Below, in pieces: positions 35,585-46,930 of a stretch of 64,000 bases of DNA (positions within the stretch are counted from its first letter, which is position 1; every line of letters starts with the position of its first letter). The notes beneath the pieces are model-generated. The model worked only from the letters and a program-made list of their open reading frames with translations. It made no database searches and was not told the DNA's origin. Location of the stretch: assembly GCF_040958095.1 (NCBI RefSeq), contig NC_091158.1:33079303-33143302 (forward strand), read 5' to 3'. The DNA is from Procambarus clarkii. Taxonomy: Eukaryota; Arthropoda; Malacostraca; Decapoda; Cambaridae. The position numbers and the translations under genes are program-made.

Positions 35585-38098
35585 TATATTTTGGTAGCAG
35601 TCTTTCCTGTAGACATATATTATTAAATATGACCGAAAAAGTAAGATTAATAATTCTAACACGAATTTTCTCAATCTTTCGTACATTACGCTTCACTGTT
35701 GGAGGTAAATAAAAAATCAATTCTCCAAAATTAATTTTTATTTCTAGTCTGACGCGACACGGGCGCGTTTCGTAAAACTTATTACATTTTCAAAGACTTT
35801 AGTTCACAAATACACAACTGAATAGAACTTACGTATCTCCGTTTTTATATCTACATTTGAGTGAGGTGGAAGGGGTGATGTGGCATTAACACAAGACAGA
35901 ACAGAATGTGGTATTAATAAGGTATTAATTTCATCAACACAAGACAGAACAAGGGTATTAATAGGGTATTAATTTCATCAACACAAGACAGAACATGAAG
36001 CAATGGATATTGAATAGAAGTGTTTGTAGAAAGCCTATTGGTCCATATTTCTTGATGCTTCTATATTGGAGCGGAGTCTTGAGGTGGGTAAAATATAGTT
36101 GTGCAATAATTGGCTGTTGATTGCTGGTGTTGACTTCTTGATGTGTAGTGCCTCGCAAACGTCAAGCCGCCTGCTATCACTGTATCTATCGATGATTTCT
36201 GTGTTGTTTACTAGGATTTCTCTGGCGATGGTTTGGTTGTGGGAAGAGATTATATGTTCCTTAATGGAGCCCTGTTGCTTATGCATCGTTAAACGCCTAG
36301 AAAGAGATGTTGCTGTCTTGCCTATATACTGGGTTTTTTGGAGCTTACAGTCCCCAAGTGGGCATTTGAAGGCATAGACGACGTTAGTCTCTTTTAAAGC
36401 GTTCTGTTTTGTGTCTGGAGAGTTTCTCATGAGTAGGCTGGCCGTTTTTCTGGTTTTATAGTAAATCGTCAGTTGTATCCTCTGATTTTTGTCTGTAGGG
36501 ATAACGTTTCTATTAACAATATCTTTCAGGACCCTTTCCTCCGTTTTATGAGCTGTGGAAAAGAAGTTCCTGTAAAATAGTCTAATAGGGGGTATAGGTG
36601 TTGTGTTAGTTGTCTCTTCAGAGGTTGCATGGCTTTTCACTTTCCTTCTTATGATGTCTTCGACGAAACCATTGGAGAAGCCGTTATTGACTAGGACCTG
36701 CCTTACCCTACAGAGTTCTTCGTCGACTTGCTTCCATTCTGAGCTGTGGCTGAGAGCACGGTCGACATATGCGTTAACAACACTCCTCTTGTACCTGTCT
36801 GGGCAGTCGCTGTTGGCATTTAGGCACATTCCTATGTTTGTTTCCTTAGTGTAGACTGCAGTGTGGAAACCTCCGCCCTTTTCCATGACTGCTACATCTA
36901 GAAAGGGCAGCTTCCCACCCTTTTCCATCTCGTAAGTGAAACGCAGCACGGAACTCTGCTCAAATGCCTCCTTCAGCTCCTGCAGATGTCTGCCATCAGG
37001 TACCTGTGTAAAAATGTCGTCAACATACCTGCAGTATATGGCTGGTTTCAAGTTCATGTCGACTAAGACTTTTTGCTCGATGGTACCCATGTAGAAGTTT
37101 GCAAACAGGACACCTAGGGGAGAACCCATGGCGACCCCATCTACTTGCTTATACATGTGCCCATCCGGGCTCAAGAAGGGTGCCTCTTTAGTACAAGCTT
37201 GGAGTAGTTTCGTCAGAATATTTTCTGGTATGTCAAGAGGAGTACAGGCTGGATCACGATACACTCTGTCGGCTATCATTCCGATTGTCTCGTCCACAGG
37301 TACGTTGGTAAACAGCGATTCTACGTCCAACGAGGCTCTTATCCCTGTGGCCCGTGTGCCCCGCAGTAAGTCAACAAATTCCTTTGGAGACTTCAGGCTG
37401 AAGGCGCAAGGAACATAAGGAGTCAGCAGGCCGTTGAGTCGCTTCGCCAGTCTGTACGTGGGTGTGGGTATCTGGCTAATGATTGACCGAAGTGTGTTTC
37501 CAGGCTTGTGCGTCTTGACATTTCCATACGCATATCCAGGTTTATATTCCCCAATGATCTTTGGCAGGTGGAGTCCGGATTTCTTGGCGTTCACAGTTTC
37601 GATCAGTTTGTTGACCTTTGCTTTTAATTCGGCTGTAGTGTCCTTCATTACCCTTTGGAACTTAGTTTGGTCAGAGAGTATGATGTTCATTTTCGCCAGA
37701 TATTCGTCTTTTTTAAGAATGACATATATTGGCGACTTGTCACCTCTCCTGACAACTATCTCCTTGTTCTCACGAAGGCTTTTAGCTGCCGCTTTAAGCT
37801 CGGGGGACAGTATGGTGCTTCTGTAGTTGCCTCGATTCTTTCCTCCTTCTGCAATAAGTTCTGCTTGTAAGGTATCTTTGGTAGTGACCTTCTTTTGTGT
37901 CTCGAGGTCGAATATGTTGTCCAACAGAATTTCCAACTCTACTTTCCGGGCCATCTCACTCGGTCTGGACATAACATGACAGTTTATGCCCAGATTTAGG
38001 AGAGTGACTTGGTCCTCAGTGAGATTAATTCCTGCAAGGTTCAGGAAGCCATCTCTTGGTCGTGGAATTGCCATAGGTCCTCCATATAATGTTGTTGT
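35581..38098 (-). mobile_element. Penelope-like element, left arm of palindrome
   Basis: This is an almost complete minus-strand copy of a GIY-YIG-bearing Penelope-like retroelement with 3' UTR. It is the mirror of 38,099-40,585, with only scattered single-base differences over about 2.5 kb. Its 5' end is at the palindrome centre. Confidence 0.92.
36035..38096 (-). CDS. Penelope-type reverse transcriptase + GIY-YIG endonuclease, left copy
   Basis: This open frame of about 685 genuine codons has no stop. The RT shows SLDVESLFTNVP, DGVAMGSPLGVLFANFYMG and the catalytic YVDDIF. The C-terminal GIY-YIG endonuclease has VVYAFKCPLGDC, QYIGKT and RRLTMHKQQGS with the Cys/His pattern usual in EN+ Penelope elements. 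Formally the frame starts at 38,212, but its first about 38 codons translate the opposite arm and are an artefact of the palindrome. No in-element start codon is certain, so the copy is probably 5'-truncated. It differs from the right copy at a few residues, for example TLRS versus PLQP. Confidence 0.93.
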
Positions 38099-38107
38099 AC
38101 TAACAAC
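38091..38107. other. Palindrome centre (head-to-head Penelope junction)
   Basis: GTTGTT-GTACT-AACAAC: the two 2.5-kb arms meet with a 5-bp spacer at 38,097-38,101. Both copies begin at exactly the same element position, as expected of a foldback duplication rather than two independent insertions. Confidence 0.9.
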
Positions 38108-40585
38108 ATTATATGGAGGACCTATGGCAATTCCACGACCAAGAGATGGCTTCCTGAACCTTGCAGGAATTAACCTCACTGAGGACCAAGTCACTCTCCT
38201 AAATCTGGGCAAAAACTGTCATGTTATGTCCAGACCGAGTGAGATGGCCCGGAAAGTAGAGTTGGAAATTCTGTTGGACGACATATTCGACCTCGAGACA
38301 CAAAAGAAGGTCACTACCAAAGATACCTTACAAGCAGAACTTATTGCAGAAGGAGGAAAGAATCGAGGCAACTACAGAAGCACCATACTGTCCCCCGAGC
38401 TTAAAGCGGCAGCTAAAAGCCTTCGTGAGAACAAGGAGATAGTTGTCAGGAGAGGTGACAAGTCGCCAATATATGTCATTCTTAAAAAAGACGAATATCT
38501 GGCGAAAATGAACATCATACTCTCTGACCAAACTAAGTTCCAAAGGGTAACGAAGGACACTACAGCCGAATTAAAAGCAAAGGTCAACAAACTGATCGAA
38601 ACTGTGAACGCCAAGAAATCCGGACTCCACCTGCCAAAGATCATTGGGGAATATAAACCTGGATATGCATATGGAAATGTCAAGACGCACAAGCCTGGAA
38701 ACCCACTTCAGCCAATCATTAGCCAGATACCCACACCCACGTACAGACTGGCGAAGCGACTCAACGGCCTGCTGACTCCTTATGTTCCTTGCGCCTTCAG
38801 CCTGAAGTCTCCAAAGGAATTTGTTGACTTACTGCGGGGCACACGGGCCACAGGGATAAGAGCCTCGTTGGACGTAGAATCGCTGTTTACCAACGTACCT
38901 GTGGACGAGACAATCGGAATGATAGCCGACAGAGTGTATCGTGATCCAGCCTGTACTCCTCTTGACATACCAGAAAATATTCTGAGGAAACTACTCCAAG
39001 CTTGTACTAAAGAGGCACCCTTCTTGAGCCCGGATGGGCACATGTATAAGCAAGTAGATGGGGTCGCCATGGGTTCTCCCCTAGGTGTCCTGTTTGCAAA
39101 CTTCTACATGGGTACCATCGAGCAAAAAGTCTTAGTCGACATGAACTTGAAACCGGCCATATACTGCAGGTATGTTGACGACATTTTTACACAGGTACCT
39201 GATGTCAGACATCTGCAGGAGCTGAAGGAGGCATTTGAGCAGAGTTCCGTGCTGCGTTTCACTTACGAGATGGAAAAGGGTGGGAAGCTGCCCTTTCTAG
39301 ATGTAGCAGTCATGGAAAAGGGCGGAGGTTTCCACACTGCAGTCTACACTAAGGAAACAAACATAGGAATGTGCCTAAATGCTAACAGCGACTGCCCAGA
39401 CAGGTACAAGAGGAGTGTTGTTAACGCATATGTCGACCGTGCTCTCAGCCACAGCTCAGAATGGAAGCAAGTCGACGAAGAACTCTGTAGGGTAAGGCAG
39501 GTCCTAGTCAATAACGGCTTCTCCAATGGTTTCGTCGAAGACATCATAAGAAGGAAAGTGAAAAGCCATGCAACCTCTGAAGAGACAACTAACACAACAC
39601 CTATACCCCCTATTAGACTATTTTACAGGAACTTCTTTTCCACAGCTCATAAAACGGAGGAAAGGGTCCTGAAAGATATTGTTAATAGAAACGTTATCCC
39701 TACAGACAAAAATCAGAGGATACAACTGACGATTTACTATAAAACCAGAAAAACGGCCAGCCTACTCATGAGAAACTCTCCAGACACAAAACAGAACGCT
39801 TTAAAAGAGACTAACGTCGTCTATGCCTTCAAATGCCCACTTGGGGACTGTAAGCTCCAAAAAACCCAGTATATAGGCAAGACAACAACATCTCTTTCTA
39901 GGCGTTTAACGATGCATAAGCAACAGGGCTCCATTAAGGAACATATAATCTCTTCCCACAACCAAACCATCGCCAGAGAAATCCTTGTAAACAACACAGA
40001 AATCATCGATAGATACAGTGATAGCAGGCGGCTTGACGTTTGCGAGGCACTACACATCAAGAAGTCAACACCAGCAATCAACAGCCAATTATTGCACAAC
40101 TATATTTTACCCACCTCAAGACTCCGCTCCAATATAGAAGCATCAAGAAATATGGACCAATAGGCTTTCTACAAACACTTCTATTCAATATCCATTGCTT
40201 CATGTTCTGTCTTGTGTTGATGAAATTAATACCCTATTAATACCCTTGTTCTGTCTTGTGTTGATGAAATTAATACCTTATTAATACCACATTCTGTTCT
40301 GTCTTGTGTTAATGCCACATCACCCCTTCCACCTCACTCAAATGTAGATATAAAAACGGAGATACGTAAGTTCTATTCAGTTGTGTATTTGTGAACTAAA
40401 GTCTTTGAAAATGTAATAAGTTTTACGAAACGCGCCCGTGTCGCGTCAGACTAGAAATAAAAATGAATTTTGGAGAATTGATTTTTTATTTACCTCCAAC
40501 AGTGAAGCGTAATGTACGAAAGATTGAGAAAATTCGTGTTAGAATTATTAATCTTACTTTTTCGGTCATATTTAATAATATATAT
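38099..40585 (+). mobile_element. Penelope-like element, right arm of palindrome
   Basis: The + strand copy mirrors the left arm through the coding region and 3' UTR up to TTTAATAATATAT, where it passes into a short (TA)n and the 260-bp repeat array. Confidence 0.92.
38102..40163 (+). CDS. Penelope-type reverse transcriptase + GIY-YIG endonuclease, right copy
   Basis: This intact frame ends at 40,163; its formal start at 37,986 lies in the other arm. Counting from the formal start, RT motif SLDVESLFTNVP is near residue 293, YVDDIF near 396, and the GIY-YIG domain spans about 611-690 (VVYAFKCP, QYIGKTTTSLSRR, then CEALHIKKSTPAIN). Penelope elements prime reverse transcription at nicked or telomeric 3' ends, and the endonuclease makes the nick in EN+ types. 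The open reading of both arms suggests young age. A complete 5' region is missing. Confidence 0.93.
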
Positions 40586-41656
40586 ATATATATATATATA
40601 ACTGAAAACTCACACCCCAGAAGTGACTCGAACCCATACTCCCAGAAGCAACGCATCTGGTATGTACAAGACGCCTTAATCCACTTGACCATCACGACCG
40701 GACAAAATGAGGTGATAGCCGAGGCTATTTGAACCACCCCACCGCCGGCACTCGGATAGTTATCTTGGGCATAGCATTTTACCAAATCACCTCATTCTTT
40801 GGGGCAACACGTGAGGAACACAAATGCGAACAAGCCTGAATGGTCCCCAGGACATATGCAACTGAAAACTCACACCCCAGAAGTGACTCGAACCCATACT
40901 CCCAGAAGCAACGCATCTGGTATGTACAAGACGCCTTAATCCACTTGACCATCACGACCGGACAAAATGAGGTGATAGCCGAGGCTATTTGAACCACCCC
41001 ACCGCCGGCACTCGGATAGTTATCTTGGGCATAGCATTTTACCAAATCACCTCATTCTTTGGGGCAACACGTGAGGAACACAAATGCGAACAAGCCTGAA
41101 TGGTCCCCAGGACATATGCAACTGAAAACTCACACCCCAGAAGTGACTCGAACCCATACTCCCAGAAGCAACGCATGATTTGGTAAAATGCTATGCCCAA
41201 GATAACTATCCGAGTGCCGGCGGTGGGGTGGTTCAAATAGCCTCGGCTATCACCTCATTTTGTCCGGTCGTGATGGTCAAGTGGATTAAGGCGTCTTGTA
41301 CATACCAGATGCGTTGCTTCTGGGAGTATGGGTTCGAGTCACTTCTGGGGTGTGAGTTTTCAGTTGCATATGTCCTGGGGACCATTCAGGCTTGTTCGCA
41401 TTTGTGTTCCTCACGTGTTGCCCCAAAGAATGAGGTGATTTGGTAAAATGCTATGCCCAAGATAACTATCCGAGTGCCGGCGGTGGGGTGGTTCAAATAG
41501 CCTCGGCTATCACCTCATTTTGTCCGGTCGTGATGGTCAAGTGGATTAAGGCGTCTTGTACATACCAGATGCGTTGCTTCTGGGAGTATGGGTTCGAGTC
41601 ACTTCTGGGGTGTGAGTTTTCAGTTGCATATGTCCTGGGGACCATTCAGGCTTGTT

Positions 41657-41660
<4 letters not shown>
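40586..41660. repeat. 260-bp tRNA-derived repeat, two tandem copies then inverted copies
   Basis: Units of 260 bp run 40,601-40,860 and 40,861-41,120, with a partial unit 41,121-41,176. At 41,177 the orientation flips: a partial unit 41,177-41,364, a full unit 41,365-41,624 and a partial to 41,660. Read on the strand of the inverted set, each unit has an A-box-like TGGTCAAGTGG (41,274-41,284) and B-box-like GGTTCGAGTC (41,331-41,340) with tRNA-Leu/Ser-like spacing. The unit is therefore a tRNA-derived SINE or SINE satellite. The copies are nearly identical. Confidence 0.85.

Positions 41661-41735
<75 letters not shown>
41661..41735. repeat. (TA)n microsatellite
   Basis: About 37 TA units separate the 260-bp repeat array from a Penelope 3' end, mirroring the (TA)n at 35,494-35,580. 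Confidence 0.95.
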
Positions 41736-41740
<5 letters not shown>

Positions 41741-42098
41741 TATATTTTGGTAGCAGTCTTTCCTGTAGACATATATTATTAAATATGACCGATAAAGTAA
41801 GATTAATAATTCTAACACGAATTTTCTCAATCTTTCGTACATTTCGTTTCACTGTTGGAGGTAAATCAAAAATCAATTTTCCAAAATTCATTTTTATTTC
41901 TAGTCTGACGCGACACGGGCGCGTTTCGTAAAACTTATTACATTTTCAAAGACTTTAGTTCACAAATACACAACTAAATAGAACTTACGCATCTCCGAAT
42001 TGATATCTACATTTGAGTGAGGTGGAAGGGGTGATGTGGCATTAACACAAGACAGAACAAGATATGGTATTAATAGGGTATTAATTTCATCAACACAA
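41736..42098 (-). pseudogene. Penelope-like element 3' UTR fragment
   Basis: This is close to the left arm's UTR (TTTTGGTAGCAGTCTTTCC through GACGCGACACGGGCGCG to TTAATTTCATCAACACAAG). It is non-coding and is cut into LINE A5 at 42,098. Confidence 0.88.
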
Positions 42099-43793
<1,695 letters not shown>

Positions 43794-45293
43794 CTCACCT
43801 AATTGTGCTTGCGAGGGTTGAGCTCTGGCTCTTTGGTCCCACCTCTCAACCGTCAATCAACTGGTGTACAGATTTTTGAGCCTACTGTTCTCTATCATAT
43901 CTACATTTGAAACTGTGTATGGAGTCAGCCTCCACCACATCACTTCCTAGTGCATTCCATTTACTAACTACTCTGACACTGAAAAAGTTCTTTCTAATGT
44001 CTCTGTGGCTCATTTGGGTACTCAGCTTCCACCTGTGTCCCCTTGTTCGCGTCCCTCCAGTGTTGAATAGTTCATCTTTCCTTACCCGGTCGATTCCCCT
44101 GAGGATTTTGTAGGTTGTGATCATGTCCCCCCTTACTCTTCTGTCTTCCAGTGTCGTAAGATGCATTTCCCGCAGCCTTTCCTCATAACTCATGCCCCTT
44201 AGTTCTGGGACTAGTCTAGTAGCATACCTTTGGACTTTTTCCAGCTTCGGCTTGTGCTTGACAAGGTACGGGCTCCATGCTGGGGCCGCATACTCCAGGA
44301 TTGGTCTTACATATGTTGTGTACAAGATTTTGAATGATTCCTTACACAAGTTCCTGAACGCCGTTCTGATGTTAGCCAGCCTCGCATATGCCGCAGACGT
44401 TATTCTCTTTATGTGGGCTTCAGGAGACAGGTTTGGTGTGATATCAACTCCTAGATCTTTCTCTCTGTCTGTTTCATTAAGTACTTCATCTCCTATTCTG
44501 TATCATGTGTCTGGCCTCCTGTTTCCACTGCCTAGTTTCATTACTTTGCATTTACTAGGGTTGAACTTCAACAGCCATTTGTTGGACCATTCACTCAGTC
44601 TATCTAGGTCATCTTGTAGCCTCCTGCTATCATCCTCTGTTTCAATCCTCTTCATAATTTTTGCATCGTCGGCAAACATTGAGAGGAACGACTCTATACC
44701 CTCTAGGAGATCATTTACATATACCAGAAACAGTATAGGTCCAAGGACTGACCCCTGGGGGACTCCACTTGTAACGTCTCGCCAATCTGAGACCTCACCC
44801 CTCACACAGACTCGTTTTCTCCTGTTGCTTAGGTACTCCTCTATCCACCGGAGTACCTTCCCTTTCACTCCAGCCTGCGTCTCCAATTTTCGCACTAGCC
44901 TCTTGTGTGGCACTGTATCAGGCTTTCTGACAGTCCAAAAATATGCAGTCTGCCCACCCTTCTCTTTCTTGCCTTATTTTTGTTGCCTGGTCGTAGAATT
45001 CAAGTAACCCTGTGAGGCAGGGCCTGCCATCCCTGAAACCATGTTGATGCTGTGTTACAAAGTTCCTTCGCTCCAGATGCTCCACTAGTTTTTTTCGCAC
45101 AATCTTGTCCATCAGCTTGCATGGTATGCAGGTTAGGGACACAGGCCTGTAGTTCAGTGCCCCCTGTCTATCCCCTTTCTTGTATATCGGGACTACGTTA
45201 GCTGCTTTCCAAATATCTGGCAGTTCCCCTGTTGCCAGTGATTTGTTATACACTATGGAGAGTGGTAGGCACAATCCTCCTGCACACACAACC

Positions 45294-45296
<3 letters not shown>
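43794..45296 (-). pseudogene. LINE family A-like copy A6, 5'-truncated
   Basis: RT from GLCLPLSIVYNKSL through YKKGDRQGALNYRPVSLTC (44,918-45,296), [20 protein letters not shown] and FADDAK (44,503-44,913), then the C-terminal region (43,882-44,349; LEYAAPAWSPYLVKHKPKL). Breaks lie near 44,915 (small deletion in the KAFDTVP region) and about 44,500. It has the family-A tail and (AC)n at the 3' end. The 5' edge abuts (CA)n at 45,297. Confidence 0.9.

Positions 45297-45327
<31 letters not shown>
45297..45327. repeat. (GT)n microsatellite joining LINE A6 and LINE C4
   Basis: About 15 GT units; the (AC)n tail of C4 meets truncated A6. Confidence 0.93.
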
Positions 45328-45331
<4 letters not shown>

Positions 45332-46249
45332 CACCTATTTGTACACACTTATTTGTGCCCGCAGGATCAACCAATGATTCTTGGATCCCGACTTTCTAGC
45401 CATCGGTTGTTTAGAGCAAAGACTCCTGTCCCATTTCCCTATCATATATTTTTTAAATTATGAATAGAGTTTGCTTCCACAACATGTTCCTTAAGTGCAT
45501 TTCATTTTTCCATTACTCTCACGCTATAAGAATACTTCCTAACAACTCTGTGACTCATCTGAGTTTCCAGCTTCCACATTTGTCCCCTCGTTCTGTGAAT
45601 ATTACGTGTGAACAATTCATTTATTTCTAATTTGTCAATTCCCCTGAGTATTTTATACGTTCCTATAATATCCACCCCTCTCCCTTATTATTTCTAGTGC
45701 CATAAGTTTCAGTTCCTTCAGGCGCTCTTCATATCCCATCCCACGTAACTCTGCGACGAGCCTCGTCGCCAACTTCTGAATCTTTTTCTAGTTTCCTTAT
45801 GTGCTTCTTCAGGTGGGGACAATGGCAATGTAAAGTGTCGTAAATGCCTCCTTACTTAGGATTCTGAATGATGTTCTAATTTTTGGGTTTCTGAATGATG
45901 TTCTAATTTTTGGGTTTCTGAATGATGTTCAAATTTTTGGAAGTGTAGAGTACGCTGCTGTTGATTTCCTATTTATATGTGCTTCAGGAGTTAGACTAGG
46001 TGTTACTCCTAAGTCTACATCCTAGGTCTCGAGTCGTCACATGTAGGTAGTTCCCATTCATTGTGTTCTGTCCCTTTGGTCTCCTATCACCTTTCCAATT
46101 TCCATCACTTTGTATTTACTCGTGTAGAACTCCAGTAGCCAGTTCTCTTACCATCTCTGCAAGCTGGTTAAGTCCTCTTGGAGGATGCTACTGTCCTCAT
46201 CTGTCACAACTCTTCTCATTAATTTTGCGTCATCCACGAACATCGACAT
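45328..46249 (-). pseudogene. LINE family C copy C4, heavily degraded
   Basis: C-type 3' end and C-terminal RT remnants can be aligned by eye to C1/C2, but stops and indels are frequent. There is a local triplication of a TTCTGAATGATGTTCTAATT-type 27-bp block near 45,860-45,935. No open frame of note. It is older than C1 and C2. Confidence 0.8.
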
Positions 46250-46547
46250 GTGTGTGTGTGTGTTTGTGTGCATTCGCTTAGTTGTATTCACCTAGTTGTG
46301 CTTGTGGGGGTTGAGCTCTGCTTTTTCGGCCAGGATCTCAAGGGTTTCTAAATACTTCTACTCTTTTTTTCCACACCACACACGCCCGTGACCGCTTACT
46401 AACTCCCAGGTACCTATTTACTGCTAGGTAACAGGAGCAGAGGTTGAAAGAAACTCTGCCCATTGTTTCTCGCCGGCGCCCGGGATCGAACCCGGGACCA
46501 CTAGATCACGTGTCAAGCGTGCTGTCCGCTCGTCCCCCACCGGCCAC
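46250..46547 (-). mobile_element. SINE S4, tRNA-derived, minus strand
   Basis: Read on the minus strand: head with GGTTCGATCCCGGGCGCCGG (B box region about 46,477-46,496), body GAAACAATGGGCAGAGTTTC, TACCTAGCAGTAAATAGGTA, and LINE-A-like end CAAGCACAACTAGGTGAATA. Same head class as S1 and S3. Flanked on both sides by (GT)n. Confidence 0.85.
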
Positions 46548-46562
46548 TGAGTGTGTGTGTGT

Positions 46563-46604
<42 letters not shown>

Positions 46605-46905
46605 ACTAGTTGTGTTTTTACGGGGGTTGAGCTTTGCTCTTTCGGCCCGCCTCTCAACTGTCAATCAACTGTTTACTAACTACTTTTTTTTTTTTTCCCA
46701 CACCACACACACACACACACACACACACCAGGAAGCAGCCCGTGACAGCTGACTAACTCCCAGGTACCTATTTACTGCTAGGTAACAGGGGCATTCAGGG
46801 TGAAAGAAACTTTGCCCATTTGTTTCTGCCTCGTGCGGGAATCGAACCCGCGCCACAGAATTACGAATCCTGCGCGCTATCCACCAGGCTACGAGGCCCC
46901 TTAGG
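46548..46905 (-). mobile_element. SINE S5, same body with a different tRNA head
   Basis: (GT)n at 46,551-46,601 is the tail. Body and 3' end match S1 and S4 (TGAGAGGCGGGCCGAAAGAG, TACCTAGCAGTAAATAGGTA, CAGCTGTCACGGGCTGCTTC). The head (46,828-46,897) is unrelated to the S1/S3/S4 head and folds like a tRNA in its own right. This indicates head exchange between SINE subfamilies. Confidence 0.85.
46828..46897 (-). other. tRNA-like head of SINE S5 (not a tRNA gene)
   Basis: On the minus strand: acceptor arms GCCTCGT and ACGAGGC pair fully. The T arm is GCGGGTTCGATTCCCGC. The anticodon arm CAGGA-TTCGTAA-TTCTG would give anticodon CGT (Thr). It is continuous with the SINE body on its 3' side, has no separate gene context and is interpreted as the SINE promoter. 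Confidence 0.75.
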
Positions 46906-46909
46906 ACCT

Positions 46910-46930
46910 CGTGTGTGTGTGTGTGTGTGT
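46910..46930. repeat. (GT)n, tail of LINE C2
   Basis: Ten GT units between SINE S5 and LINE C2. Confidence 0.93.

Noticed and set aside
37986-38212. Extra N-terminal residues MPRFRRVTWSSVRLIPARF shared by both Penelope frames
   Set aside because: They are the reverse translation of the opposite palindrome arm, not part of the element's protein.
46828-46897. Genuine tRNA-Thr(CGT) gene
   Set aside because: The cloverleaf is good but continuous with the SINE body and tail also seen in S1 and S4.
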